Assembly: GCA_963707065.1 (NCBI GenBank)
Contig: CAVPPJ010000058.1
Location: 1-64,000 of the forward strand
Reading direction: 5' to 3'
Origin: Palsa-506 sp963707065
GTDB lineage: Bacteria > Actinomycetota > Actinomycetes > Streptosporangiales > Streptosporangiaceae
Length of the DNA stretch: 64,000 nucleotides
Part shown: positions 8,775 through 17,581 of the stretch, one piece after another
Position numbering within the stretch: the first letter of the stretch is position 1
Layout: each line of letters begins with the position of its first letter
The notes under the pieces: generated by a model
What the model saw: only the letters and a program-made list of their open reading frames with translations
What the model was told of the DNA's origin: nothing
Database searches by the model: none
Translations under genes and position numbers: made by a program

Positions 8775-9503
8775 CTACGTCGTACTGCGGGAGGCGATCC
8801 GCTCGTCCGGTACTCCCGGTGGCGTACTCAGGCCGGAGTACGCGCCGCCCGTCAGCCGCAGCGTCACACCGATGATGATCGCCGCGAGCGCCCATCCCGC
8901 GACGACATCAGTGAACCAGTGGTAGTTGAGCCACACCAGCACGGCGCCGACGAGAAGGCACCAGACGGCCACGGCGGCCAGGGCGATCCGCCGGGCCAGG
9001 GCCGGCAGGTACGGCAGCAGCGGCAGCACGGCCAGCACGTAACACACCGACGCCGTGGTGGCGTGACCTGACGGGAAGGAGCCCTCCGCACCGGGAGCCA
9101 GCCGAAGCTGGCCCGGTGACAGCCGGCCGATCAGGATTTTCGCCGGGACGACGGTCGCCACCAGCAAGATGGCGGCGATCGCGGCGGCGAGCAGCGGGCG
9201 CAGGCTACGGCGCCGGGAACTGACGGTGAGCGCGCTGACCAGGAGCACGGCGATGGCGACCGGGGGATCGGCGAGATCCACGATCAGCCGGGCCGGGCCG
9301 CCGAGCCACTGCCAGGAGCGGGAGTCCGCCAGGGCCTGCGCGGTCACCTGGATCCGCCGGTCCGCGCCGGCCAGCGGGCCGCCGGCCAGCACGCTGGCCG
9401 TCAGGATGGCCAGCACGGCCGCGGGAATGCCGAGCGTGACCCAGCCAGACCGCCAGCGAGCAGCGCGCCGCCGGGCGGGCGGCGGGGTGCGGGCTTCATC
9501 CAT
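8775..9503 (-). CDS. PAP2-superfamily membrane phosphatase
   Basis: 242 aa, multi-pass. The central motif SFPSGHATTAS and the final motif YHWFTDVVAG, with the catalytic His and Asp, are intact. The first motif is loose (KILIGRLSPG rather than KX6RP), so the exact substrate pocket is atypical. Relatives dephosphorylate undecaprenyl pyrophosphate or phosphatidic acid on the outer face of the membrane. ATG 9503 is preferred because an in-frame start at 9608 would overlap the 3' end of the oxidoreductase gene and add a non-membrane arginine-rich stretch. The ribosome-binding site is weak, and the oxidoreductase stop is only 29 bases upstream, so co-transcription is likely. Confidence 0.83.
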   Translation of the reverse strand: MDEARTPPPARRRAARWRSGWVTLGIPAAVLAILTASVLAGGPLAGADRRIQVTAQALADSRSWQWLGGPARLIVDLADPPVAIAVLLVSALTVSSRRRSLRPLLAAAIAAILLVATVVPAKILIGRLSPGQLRLAPGAEGSFPSGHATTASVCYVLAVLPLLPYLPALARRIALAAVAVWCLLVGAVLVWLNYHWFTDVVAGWALAAIIIGVTLRLTGGAYSGLSTPPGVPDERIASRSTT

Positions 9504-9532
9504 GAGCGTCCAGGTTAGGTGTGATGTGCAGG

Positions 9533-10441
9533 TTACGCACGGGAGTCGATCTGGCGTTGCGCCTCGGCCAGGACGCGCCCCACGTCGCGGCCGAATCGCA
9601 CGTCGCACGGGTGGCCGAGGTTACCCGACCGGGCGTTGCCGGCCAGCTCAGTGAGGGCGACCCGGAGTGCCTGCACGGGCTGATTCGTCTCCGCCGGTGC
9701 CGCCGACCGCCCGGACTCGCCCCACAGGTAGATGTCGGAGCACTCGGCGGCCTCGGCAACGCCCAGGGTGACCGTCACCGTGCTGGTCGCCCCGCCGGAA
9801 TGGTGCAGGACAAGATGCGTCACGTCGGCCCGGCCGGCATCGGCGGTCACCGCCACGACCGGGCCGAGGCAGGCCCACAACAGCGACACCAGATGCGGCG
9901 CCAGGTCCCACAGCGCGCCCTTGTCCCGCCGCCACGGCGTATCAAACGGGCTGCCGCCGGCGAGTGCCGATCCGAGCCAGACCGCGCTTCCCCCGGTCCA
10001 GCGGCCGGGGTTCACGACGTCAGCAAGCCAGGCCCGGACGTCCGGCTGGAAGCGCGCGGTGAAGAAGACGACTGACGCGACGCCGGCGTCCTGAACGGCG
10101 CGCACCAGCGTCTCGCCGCCGGCCTCGGAAATGGCGACGGGCTTTTCCAGCAGCAGGTGCTTGCCCGCGCCCGCTGCCCGCACGGCGATGGCGGCCTGCA
10201 CGTCGGGCGGCACCGAGAAGGCAACCCCGTCGACGTCGGACAGGAAGGCGTCGAAGTCGTCATGCGCCGCGGCGTCGTACTGGCCGGCCAGTGCTCTCGC
10301 GGCCTCGGCGTTGCGGCCCCAGACGGCGGCGAACTCGATGCCGTCGGCCGAGGCGAGCGCGAGCGCGGGCGCGTGCGTGATGCGCGCCCAGTGGCCGGTT
10401 CCGGCCAGCCCGAACCTCAGCGGCCGCGCGGGAGCTGTCAC
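9533..10441 (-). CDS. Gfo/Idh/MocA-family NAD(P)-dependent oxidoreductase
   Basis: 302 aa. An N-terminal Rossmann fold opens with FGLAGTGHWA, and the family's EKP motif (LLLEKPVAI) sits near residue 95. The C-terminal beta-sheet substrate domain is present. Family members oxidise or reduce sugar or inositol hydroxyls. The GTG start follows a TAGCGT box by seven bases, giving a leaderless message that shares its promoter with the divergent dioxygenase gene. The paired, co-regulated arrangement suggests one small-molecule pathway, but no substrate can be assigned. Confidence 0.85.
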   Translation of the reverse strand: MTAPARPLRFGLAGTGHWARITHAPALALASADGIEFAAVWGRNAEAARALAGQYDAAAHDDFDAFLSDVDGVAFSVPPDVQAAIAVRAAGAGKHLLLEKPVAISEAGGETLVRAVQDAGVASVVFFTARFQPDVRAWLADVVNPGRWTGGSAVWLGSALAGGSPFDTPWRRDKGALWDLAPHLVSLLWACLGPVVAVTADAGRADVTHLVLHHSGGATSTVTVTLGVAEAAECSDIYLWGESGRSAAPAETNQPVQALRVALTELAGNARSGNLGHPCDVRFGRDVGRVLAEAQRQIDSRA

Positions 10442-10447
10442 CCTTAG

Positions 10448-10454
10448 TACGCTA
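10448..10454. promoter_or_regulatory. Shared symmetric -10 element driving two divergent leaderless genes
   Basis: TACGCTA reads TACGCT on the plus strand (six bases before GTG 10460) and TAGCGT on the minus strand (seven bases before GTG 10441). The two -10 hexamers overlap by five base pairs. Confidence 0.6.
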
Positions 10455-10459
10455 GTGCA

Positions 10460-11275
10460 GTGGCTACGTTGCTTGGCGGTGCGGAGCTGGCCGAGGCCTT
10501 CGGCCGGGACGGCGTGGTGTGCGTCCGGCAGGTCTTCGACCCCGCCGAGCTAGCGAGCGCGGCCAGGGCGATCGGGCTCGTGCTGGCGAACCCGAGCCCG
10601 ATCGCGCAGGTGGCCAGCGGCGCCGATGACCCGGGCTCGTTCTTCGAGGACTTCTGCCGGTGGCGCGAGATCCCGGAGATCGAGCAGCTGGCCAGGCACT
10701 CGGCGGTGCCGCAGATTGCCGCGGCCCTGATGTCGACTCCGCAGGTCCGCTTCTACCACGACCATGTCCTGGTCAAGGAGGGCGGCACCAAGCAGCGCAC
10801 GCCCTGGCATCAGGACCAGCCGTACTACAACGTCGACGGCCGCGGCGTCAGCGCCTGGATCCCGGTGGACCCGGTACCCGAGGCCGGCTGCCTTGAGCTG
10901 CTGGCCGCCTCGCACCGCGGTCCGTGGCTGATGCCCCGCACTTTCCTGGCCGGCGAGGCCAAATGGTTCCCGGCGGGAAGCCTGGCCGAGCTGCCCGACA
11001 TCGAGGCCGACCGGCAGGCGTTCGATATCCGCCGGTTCGAGCTGGCGCCCGGCGACGCCATCTTCTTCGACTTCCTCACCGTCCACGGCGCGCCGGGCTT
11101 CCCGTACCCGGGGCGGCGCCGGGTCCTGTCACTGCGCTACCTGTCGGCCGCCGCCCGGCACGCGCCGCGGACCTGGCGTACCTCCCCGCCGTTCGACGGC
11201 CTGGCGGAGGAACTGCCCGCCGGCGCCGTCATGGACCACCCGCTGTTCCCCGTGGTCTGGCCTTCCTCAGCCTGA
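10460..11275 (+). CDS. Phytanoyl-CoA dioxygenase (PhyH)-family Fe(II)/2-oxoglutarate oxygenase
   Basis: 271 aa double-stranded beta-helix enzyme. The facial triad is visible as His117 and Asp119 (WHQDQPYY) and His209 (TVHGAPG), with an Arg in YPGRRRVLSLRY suited to bind 2-oxoglutarate. It hydroxylates a small or CoA-linked substrate in the cytoplasm. GTG 10460 has no ribosome-binding site but follows TACGCT by six bases, as in leaderless actinobacterial genes. Its 3' end overlaps the convergent small membrane protein gene by nine bases. It is divergently paired with the Gfo/Idh/MocA oxidoreductase. Confidence 0.87.
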   Translation: MATLLGGAELAEAFGRDGVVCVRQVFDPAELASAARAIGLVLANPSPIAQVASGADDPGSFFEDFCRWREIPEIEQLARHSAVPQIAAALMSTPQVRFYHDHVLVKEGGTKQRTPWHQDQPYYNVDGRGVSAWIPVDPVPEAGCLELLAASHRGPWLMPRTFLAGEAKWFPAGSLAELPDIEADRQAFDIRRFELAPGDAIFFDFLTVHGAPGFPYPGRRRVLSLRYLSAAARHAPRTWRTSPPFDGLAEELPAGAVMDHPLFPVVWPSSA

Positions 11276-11383
11276 CTGAGCGGCCAGGATGAGGACGATC
11301 GCCAGCGCGGTGATCAGGGCGAAGACGACGACGGCCATGAACAGGTCGGTGTCCGGCGCTGGTCCCTCATGCCGTCCGCCCAT
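11267..11383 (-). CDS. Small single-pass membrane protein (38 aa)
   Basis: Begins MGGRHEGPAPDTD and is followed by one hydrophobic helix (LFMAVVVFALITALAIV) and a short tail. GGGAG lies eight bases before the ATG at 11383. In-frame longer starts upstream add a basic, unconserved stretch. Small proteins of this layout are common and usually uncharacterised; no function is inferred. Confidence 0.5.
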   Translation of the reverse strand: MGGRHEGPAPDTDLFMAVVVFALITALAIVLILAAQSG

Positions 11384-11617
11384 GCCGCTTTCTCCCGGCC
11401 GCGAGCGCAGGGCACACCGGGCGCCTGCTGCCGCTCGCCGTCCTCGCGGCCACTTCGTGCCGTTCATACTGCCAGCACGAGTCATGCCCTGACCAGCCAC
11501 AAACGCACGCCGCACTGCCGCCGGGCCCGCCCCGGCGCATGGTGCGCCCGGGCGGGCCTGGCGGAGGCGCGATGCGCCCTAGGGCGGGTCTCCGGCTGAG
11601 GTCCGGCTAGCCGTCCG

Positions 11618-12589
11618 CTACTGCTTGGCCGCCGAGCTCACCTGATGGAATCCGGCCGGGATGGTGACCAGTGCACTGCCGATGTTGGCCTGGGTCGGCC
11701 GCAGCCATTGCACGTCGGTCACGGAGGTGAATCAGGGTACTAGCGCGCAGGGCCGCCGAACGAGAACGACGAGCTGGACAGCCGCACCGGAAGGTACGTC
11801 TTGGGGTTCACGTACAGAGTCCACCGCTCCCGCAGCCACTTTTCGCGGATGATCTTGGCGTAATTTGCATGCAGCCTGACCGTGACCGGCGACCCGGTGA
11901 TCTTCGTGGCCTCCACGCCGTCGATCCGGACATGCCCGGTCACGGTCGCGGCCCCGCAGGCGAGCGTGGCGTGGATGAAGGCCGGCCAGTTGTTGCCCAG
12001 GACCGGGCCACCCATCTCGAGCGCGCCTGTCCTGGAGCATGCGCTGGCCGGTAGGGACCCTGGCGATAGGCTCCACTTTCGGTTGTAGTACGTGACGTAG
12101 ACGCCGGTGAGCTTCCCGCCGATGAGGGCGGTTCCCTGATCGAGGACGGCCTGGGACCGGCCACGGTGGGTACAGGACGCGTTGGGCAGGACGTGACCAC
12201 AGCCATTTCCGCTGAACTCCTCAAGCCGGTTCCGGGGACCGTAAGCCCAGGAGATCCAGGAGATGCTCGGCGGCCCGCTGACCGTGCGCCCGCGGAAGAC
12301 CAGGTGCTCGCCGGCCAGCGCATTCTCGACTCGCCTGACCACGTACGCGGTGGTGCGTGCCTGCACCCCGCCGACGGTCGTTCGCGCCGGGGCGCTGCTG
12401 GCCCCGGCCGCCACGGCGACTACCGCGGCGGCGGTGACAGCGGCGGTCCCGCACGCCACCGCGGCGTGGACAGCTCCTCCGCCGCCGGCCGAGCCGGCCG
12501 GCCGTGCGGGCCAGCCCGGTGGGTGCCCGTACGCCGGCGGTGAACCGCTCCATGCCATCGCGCAGCAGTTCGTCAATGTGCTCGTTCAT
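11618..12589 (-). pseudogene. Decayed sigma-linked membrane protein (CU044_5270-like), several frameshifts
   Basis: Three pieces of one protein lie in different frames. The N-terminus (from ATG 12589, MNEHIDELLRDGMERFTAGV) is the usual start of proteins encoded after SigE-type sigma genes. Near 12480 the reading moves by one base into a frame holding a membrane helix and the body up to SFGGPAR (stop at 11740). A third piece, ending at 11618 and containing TDVQWLRPTQANI and VTIPAGF, is the family C-terminus. No single indel can bridge the second break, because stops block both frames. ATG 12589 overlaps the sigma gene by 17 bases. The intact protein would be a membrane-anchored partner of that sigma factor. 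Confidence 0.65.
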
Positions 12590-13124
12590 GTTCGTTGCTC
12601 CCCTTCAGCCCTGTTTCGTGTAGCTCTGTCTCGGGCCAGCCATCGGCGAGCTCGCGGAGCCGTCGCAGCCCGCGGGAGGTGGCCGACTTCACGGTGCCCT
12701 CCGGCCAGCCGAGTACGGCCGCGGTCTCGGTCTCGGTGAGCTGCTCCCAGTACCTGAGCACCAGGACCGCCCGCTGCCGTGGCGGCAGGTGCAGCAGGAG
12801 GCGCACCAGCGCGTCCCGCAGGTCCACCTGCGCCGTCGCATCTGCCGGTGCCTGCGTCTGCGCCCTGAGCAGCACGAGCTTGCGCTGCAGCCTGCTGCGC
12901 CGCCGGTAGCCGTCGGCGGCCAGGTTGTAGAGCGTGCGGCGCAGGTATCCCTCCGGGTCACCGCCGAGTGTGCGCCAGTGCCGCAGTAGCCGCTCCAGGG
13001 CGGTCTGCAACAGGTCCTGGCCGGCCTCCCGGCCGCCGGTGAGCAGGACCGCCGTGCGCATCAGCCGGTCACCGCGCTCGGCGAGGAATCGCTCAAGCTC
13101 GCCGACCGCTTGGTCATTCGCCAT
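12573..13124 (-). CDS. SigE-family ECF RNA polymerase sigma factor
   Basis: 183 aa. Region 2 is recognisable (RTAVLLTGGREAGQDLLQTALERLL, then YLRRTLYNLAADGYRRRSR) and region 4 ends with a helix-turn-helix (LTETETAAVLGWPEGTVKSATSRGLRRLREL). It redirects RNA polymerase to a specific promoter set. ATG 13124 is chosen because GGGAGG lies seven bases upstream. Its 3' end overlaps the start of the decayed partner gene, so the usual sigma/membrane-partner operon is present but its second gene is broken. That may leave this sigma factor without its normal control. Confidence 0.88.
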   Translation of the reverse strand: MANDQAVGELERFLAERGDRLMRTAVLLTGGREAGQDLLQTALERLLRHWRTLGGDPEGYLRRTLYNLAADGYRRRSRLQRKLVLLRAQTQAPADATAQVDLRDALVRLLLHLPPRQRAVLVLRYWEQLTETETAAVLGWPEGTVKSATSRGLRRLRELADGWPETELHETGLKGSNEHERAH

Positions 13125-13333
13125 TGGCGTCCTCCCTTCGCCAAGCAAGCACGAAGGAGCCGGCGGCCGCGTTCCCTTTCCGGCGGCCGGATCGCGCCGC
13201 TCGCCGCCGGGAGCGTTGGCCTAAGGTGTATCAAAACGGGGGATTACGTCTCTCCTGAGCATGAAGCCAGGAGAAGGTTATCAGGGGTACAGATCATGGC
13301 GGGTCGTCGGGGAGGGGATCGAAGGGATGCACG

Positions 13334-14809
13334 ATGCCCAAGCCCGGCTCTCTTGCCCGGATCCTGACATTGACGGCGGCATTCGGGCTGGCTGGCGCAT
13401 TGCTGCTGCCGCAGGGGGCAGGGGCGGCCGCGGGCGCATCGCAGGCGACCGGTCCCAGTCTGGACTGGACCCAGTACCTGCACGGCCCGCAGCACAGTTC
13501 GGTGAGCCTGTCGACGGCGTTCACGCCGTCCAACGCAGCCTCGGCGAGGCAGGTATGGCACTGGCAGCCGCCGGCCGTCCAGGGCAGGCCGGCGCCTGCA
13601 CTGGACGCGAGCCCGACCGTGGTGGCCGGGCGGGTGTACATCGGCGCCCAGAGCGGCGGATTTTACGCGCTGAATGAGACGACGGGCCGGGTGGCGTGGA
13701 GCCGTCAGCTCGACACCGAGGCGAAGGTGACCTGCCCGGCGCGCGGGATCACCTCGACGGCGGCCGTGCTGCCCGACCCGGTGACCGGCACGAGCACCGT
13801 CTACGTCTCCGGGGCGCGTTTCCTGTACGCGCTGAACGCCGGGACCGGCGCGGTGATCTGGAAGACCGAGATCGGCCCGGCCAGCACGTCCGCCCCTAAC
13901 GCCTATTACAACTGGTCGTCGCCGACCGTGGCCGGCGACCATATCTACGTTGGCTTGTCGTCGGACTGCGACGTTCCGCTCATCCGTGGCGGTGTGGTCG
14001 AACTCGACCAGCACACCGGTCGGGTGCTGAACACCTGGCACACGGTGCCCGCCGGGTCGGTTGGCGGCAGCATCTGGTCGAGCGTCGCGGCGTCGTCCAG
14101 CGGCAGCGACCTCTGGGTGGCGACTGGCAACGAGTGTGACCCCACCGTTGACACTTGCCCGGCAGGCGACCAGATCGGCAATTCCCTGTCGATCGTGCAC
14201 CTGTCCTCGTCGCTGGGACTGCTCCAGGCATGGCAGGCGCCGGGGACCGCCGGTCACGGCCACGACTGGGACTTCGGCTCCTCGCCCACCCTGTTCGGCA
14301 GCGGCGGCACGCCGTCCGACGTGGGTTCCTGCAACAAGGACGGGCTGTTTTACGCGCTGGCCGCCAATCCGCTGGGCAGCTCAACGCTGTGGACGGACAG
14401 AATAGGCGCTCCGGCCGGCTCGCTGAGCTCGTGCATCGCCAGCGCCGTCTGGAACGGGCCGGCCGGCACGCTCTACATGGGCGGCGACGGCACCACCATC
14501 GGCGCCACCAGCTACGGCGGATCGGTTCGCCGGCTCAACCCGGTAACCGGTGCCTTCAGCTGGCAGACCGGCCTGCCCTGCGCGGTGATGGGCACGCCCA
14601 CGCTGGACAGCGCCGGGGTACTCGCCGCCGGCACATACAGCTGCGTCAGGCCCAAGACCCCGGGCGCCTACCTGATCAATGCCTCGACTGGCGCCATCCT
14701 CAAGTCCCTCCCGGTCGGCTCCAGCCGCGTCTTCGGCCAGCCCGTCTTCGCCCAGGGCACCCTGTTCGTCGCCACCGAGACAGCCGGGCTCTACAACTTC
14801 GCGCCCTGA
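13334..14809 (+). CDS. Secreted PQQ-like beta-propeller repeat protein
   Basis: 491 aa with a clear Sec signal (MPKPGSLARILTLTAAFGLA, then a small-residue cleavage zone near residue 35). Repeated blade motifs such as VYIGAQSGGFYALNETTGRV, VYVSGARFLYALNAGTGAV and GAYLINASTG mark an eight-bladed propeller like those in PQQ dehydrogenases and BamB. Several Cys residues could form disulfides outside the cell. No haem site and no obvious PQQ ligands are seen, so it may be a binding rather than a redox protein. It is transcribed divergently from the sigma gene with a 209-base gap and could be one of its targets. Confidence 0.83.
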   Translation: MPKPGSLARILTLTAAFGLAGALLLPQGAGAAAGASQATGPSLDWTQYLHGPQHSSVSLSTAFTPSNAASARQVWHWQPPAVQGRPAPALDASPTVVAGRVYIGAQSGGFYALNETTGRVAWSRQLDTEAKVTCPARGITSTAAVLPDPVTGTSTVYVSGARFLYALNAGTGAVIWKTEIGPASTSAPNAYYNWSSPTVAGDHIYVGLSSDCDVPLIRGGVVELDQHTGRVLNTWHTVPAGSVGGSIWSSVAASSSGSDLWVATGNECDPTVDTCPAGDQIGNSLSIVHLSSSLGLLQAWQAPGTAGHGHDWDFGSSPTLFGSGGTPSDVGSCNKDGLFYALAANPLGSSTLWTDRIGAPAGSLSSCIASAVWNGPAGTLYMGGDGTTIGATSYGGSVRRLNPVTGAFSWQTGLPCAVMGTPTLDSAGVLAAGTYSCVRPKTPGAYLINASTGAILKSLPVGSSRVFGQPVFAQGTLFVATETAGLYNFAP

Positions 14810-14884
14810 CCTCCCGCCTCGGTCTGGCCCGGGCTGGCGGAAGCGTGAGGCTGACACCAGGGCCGCTGACACCAGGCCGCGGCG

Positions 14885-15589
14885 CTAGTTGCCGAGGTCG
14901 AGAAGCTCCTCGTGGAAGCCGCCGATCTGCCGGTCGCGATCGACGAGGTGGATCTCCAGGATCCAGTGGCAGCGGCGTCCGGTCCGGTCCAGCCGGCGCA
15001 TCGGCTCCCGGCTGCCGGGCGCGATGTACGACCCGGTTTCGTCGCCGGCGATCTTCTCGTGCGGGAATTCCCCCACCAGATGCCCGGCGATGGTTCCGCC
15101 GTATTCCCAGCCCGCCTGCCCGGCAAGGGCGGTGACGTGCTCGAACAGCTGCTCGCCGGTGATATCGGGCTGAGCCTCGAAGAACGCGCGGCCGGCGTCG
15201 AAGACGACCGGCAGCGCGGCACGCAGCCGATGCTTGACCGGGTCGTCGCCGAGGACGAAGGTCCGGCCGAAGTCGGCCTCCCAGCCCTCGAAGATCGGCC
15301 CGAAATCGCAGAAGGCGATGTCGTCCTCGCCGATGACCCGGTCCGGCGGGTTCTGCCGGTAGGGCTGCAGCGTGTTCGGGCCCGCGCGGACGATCCGCTT
15401 GTGCCAGTACCGGCTGACCCCGAACATGTCCGCCGCCAGGTCGCGGATCGCGTCGCTGGCGGCCGTTTCGCGCACCCCCGGCGCGATCAGGCTGCCCTCT
15501 TCGACGGCACGGAACAGGTCCGCCGCCTTAGCCTGCGCGTCCAGTAGCTGCCGGACGCGGACATCCTCATCCCTCGTCAGCTCCGTCAC
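14885..15589 (-). CDS. M24-family metallopeptidase-like protein
   Basis: 234 aa with the pita-bread fold of methionine aminopeptidase/prolidase. The metal-binding pattern is present: Asp in FCDFGPIFEGWEADFGRTF (two Asp), His in GHLVGEFPHE, and Glu in LEIHLVDRD. The N-terminal domain of prolidases is absent, so it is a catalytic-domain-only protein. The GTG start follows TACCGT by seven bases and lacks a ribosome-binding site, indicating leaderless expression. Substrate is not predictable; some such proteins are creatinase-like or non-proteolytic. Confidence 0.82.
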   Translation of the reverse strand: MTELTRDEDVRVRQLLDAQAKAADLFRAVEEGSLIAPGVRETAASDAIRDLAADMFGVSRYWHKRIVRAGPNTLQPYRQNPPDRVIGEDDIAFCDFGPIFEGWEADFGRTFVLGDDPVKHRLRAALPVVFDAGRAFFEAQPDITGEQLFEHVTALAGQAGWEYGGTIAGHLVGEFPHEKIAGDETGSYIAPGSREPMRRLDRTGRRCHWILEIHLVDRDRQIGGFHEELLDLGN

Positions 15590-15596
15590 CAGCGCA

Positions 15597-15602
15597 ACGG
15601 TA
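15597..15602 (-). promoter_or_regulatory. -10 element of the M24 gene (leaderless)
   Basis: TACCGT on the minus strand lies seven bases before GTG 15589; no Shine-Dalgarno sequence is present. Confidence 0.45.
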
Positions 15603-15998
15603 GCAACCGTGCTGCCCGGAGCCGGGATGGCCGTCTTGGCCGAAGGTAACCGGCAGGACGCAGGGCGAGATACCGGTGATGAGCCCGCCGACGAGCCCGA
15701 TCAGGACAAGCGTTATCAAGCTGACCTCCGGCGCATGAGCAGGCCGCTGGCAATATCCGGCTCCGCGGCAGCTCAGCTCGGCCGCCGCGGCCCCGCTTGG
15801 GCAGTCCGGCTGCTCCCCGCCAATCTTATCGAGGGAATCTCACGGATCGAGAACGAGCAGCGCGTGCTTGGTGCCGCCGGAAGGCCGCTGCCGCCGGGGC
15901 GAACTCCCCCTCAGGCGTAGATCGACTTGAACTGCAGGCAGGCGTTGATCGCGTCAGGGCCGGCGGGCCATAGGCACGGCGAGCTTCGCTTGGCGTAG
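15603..15998. other. Intergenic stretch without a convincing gene
   Basis: About 400 bases between the divergent M24 and PadR genes. Reading frames here are short or run antisense into the M24 gene without family features. Apart from the promoter elements at either edge I see no hairpin or RNA gene. Confidence 0.5.
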
Positions 15999-16013
15999 CT
16001 ACGTGCCACGTAG
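15999..16013. promoter_or_regulatory. Palindromic operator of the padR operon
   Basis: CTACGTG-C-CACGTAG is a perfect 7-1-7 palindrome that abuts the -10 box (TAGCTT, 16014-16019), where a bound repressor would block RNA polymerase. PadR proteins typically repress their own operons. Confidence 0.55.
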
Positions 16014-16019
16014 TAGCTT
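16014..16019 (+). promoter_or_regulatory. -10 element of the padR operon (leaderless)
   Basis: TAGCTT lies six bases before ATG 16026, with no ribosome-binding site. Confidence 0.5.
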
Positions 16020-16025
16020 GGCCTC

Positions 16026-16361
16026 ATGACGAGTGCCCGGCCGAGCGGCCTCCGGCGGCCGAACGACCCGCCCGTCCTGATCCTGACCAGCCTCGCCGCG
16101 GGCCCCAGGCACGGGCACGCACTCGCCAAGGACATCAAGGACTTCGCCGGGGTGACGCTGGGGCCAGGCGCCCTGTACGGCGCGATTACCCGGCTCGAGG
16201 AGCGCGGCCTGATCGAGCCGCTCGGCAGCGAGGAACGGCGGCGCCCTTACCGCATCACCGCGGCCGGGGCGGCCGCGCTGGCTGATGCCGTCAGCGACAT
16301 GCGGCGGATCGCCAACGTGGGCGCGGCGCGCCTCGGGCTCGCCGCCGGGCAGCCCGGATGA
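16026..16361 (+). CDS. PadR-family transcriptional regulator
   Basis: 111 aa winged helix protein. It contains the family pattern LTSLAAGPRHGHALAKDI, GVTLGPGALYGAITRLEERG and YRITAAGAAAL. A basic N-terminal leader precedes the domain, and the C-terminal dimerisation helix is short. The gene overlaps the following membrane-protein gene by ATGA, so the two are one operon, and a perfect palindrome covers its promoter. The likely arrangement is an autoregulated repressor controlling a membrane protein, as in PadR-linked multidrug or envelope-stress operons. The inducing ligand is unknown. Confidence 0.87.
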   Translation: MTSARPSGLRRPNDPPVLILTSLAAGPRHGHALAKDIKDFAGVTLGPGALYGAITRLEERGLIEPLGSEERRRPYRITAAGAAALADAVSDMRRIANVGAARLGLAAGQPG

Positions 16362-17575
16362 GAACCGGCCGGCTGCCAGCGGCGCGATTCCGCCGTCCTG
16401 GCGGCTGGGCCGGGCTGCGCGAGCGTGGCCAGGCACAGCACCCGGAGCCGGCCGGCGTGCTGGCGGCCGGGGATCCGAGGCGGCCGGCCATCGGCCGCGC
16501 CGTCTTCGGCACGCTGCTGGCCGCGGCCGTCTTCTCGGCCGTCACCGGCCCGGTCAAGCAGATCGCACCGCTCTACGATCACGCTCCCTGGCTGAACGAC
16601 CCGTTCGACACGGCCGTCTCTTTCGCGATGTTCTTCGTGCCGTTCATCGCCGCCTGCTGCCTGGCGCGGGTCTCACTGTGCCGCCGCGCAGCGCCGCTGC
16701 CGGTCACGCGGGTGCGCGACCTGCTGCGCGGCTGCCGCGTGGTGCTCGCCGCCACGGCGGTGACGCTGCTGGCCGAATGGGTCAGCGTTGCCATCGGGGA
16801 GAATCGCGGCCGGTGGAACGGCGCGACCTGGCTGCAAGTCGGGCTGCTCGCGCTCATGACGGCGCTGGCCATCAGGGCGGCCGTCAGCCTGCGCCGGGTG
16901 CCGGCGCTGTCGTTGGCCAAGGACCCAGGCACGGCGCAACGCCCGGGCACCATGCGGGCGGCGGACACGGCGGCGGCCGGTGCCCCGGCCACGGCGCAGG
17001 TCCCGGACTGGCTCACCGACATGATCATCATTGCGGAGCGGGAGAGTCGCTGGCTTGGCTCGTTTCAGCGTCCGGTACTCAGCCTGCTGGGCTGGACCGA
17101 GCGAGGGCCGCTACCGGTAGTGCGCCGTCACCCGCTGTGGGCGGCAGGCTTCGCTGCCGCGGCGTTCGGCCTGGCCGGCGGAGCGAGACAGGGGACCGCT
17201 GAGGGGTACCCGGCGCCGGTCACGCTGACGGTCATCTGCCTGCTGAGCTGCGGTACGTTTGCCCTGCTGGTCGGGGCAGGGTCGTACCTCGGGCTCGTCC
17301 GCAGCAGTACCCGTCTGCTCGGCATGCGGCGCAGCGCAGTGGACGCGGGGGTGCTTACCTGCGCCGGGGTCCTGGTGGCCTTCGCGTTCCGGTACCACCT
17401 GTGGTGGATCGTCGGCAGCCGCAACGCCGTGGCGGGCCTTTCGCAGCTGCTGACGCTGCTCGGCATCACCGCGTTCTCGGTCTTCGTCGTGGTGTTCGCG
17501 GTGGAGTCGCTGCTGCGCATCCATGCCCCCCGGTTGCCGGGCTCCGGAGCGCCGGGCGGCGCCGGCCTGCCGTGA
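16358..17575 (+). CDS. Polytopic membrane protein in a padR operon
   Basis: 405 aa, about eight or nine hydrophobic helices. Helices 1-4 (from AVFGTLLAAAVFSAVTG) are separated from the C-terminal group by a hydrophilic loop near residues 190-240. ATG 16358 overlaps the padR stop, so translation is coupled. The Arg/Pro-rich first 40 residues are probably cytoplasmic. No transporter signature or ATP-binding partner is recognised. Many PadR operons carry such an unassigned permease-like protein. The gene is followed by a long hairpin shared with the convergent ECF42 gene. Confidence 0.72.
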   Translation: MRTGRLPAARFRRPGGWAGLRERGQAQHPEPAGVLAAGDPRRPAIGRAVFGTLLAAAVFSAVTGPVKQIAPLYDHAPWLNDPFDTAVSFAMFFVPFIAACCLARVSLCRRAAPLPVTRVRDLLRGCRVVLAATAVTLLAEWVSVAIGENRGRWNGATWLQVGLLALMTALAIRAAVSLRRVPALSLAKDPGTAQRPGTMRAADTAAAGAPATAQVPDWLTDMIIIAERESRWLGSFQRPVLSLLGWTERGPLPVVRRHPLWAAGFAAAAFGLAGGARQGTAEGYPAPVTLTVICLLSCGTFALLVGAGSYLGLVRSSTRLLGMRRSAVDAGVLTCAGVLVAFAFRYHLWWIVGSRNAVAGLSQLLTLLGITAFSVFVVVFAVESLLRIHAPRLPGSGAPGGAGLP

Positions 17576-17581
17576 GCTGAT

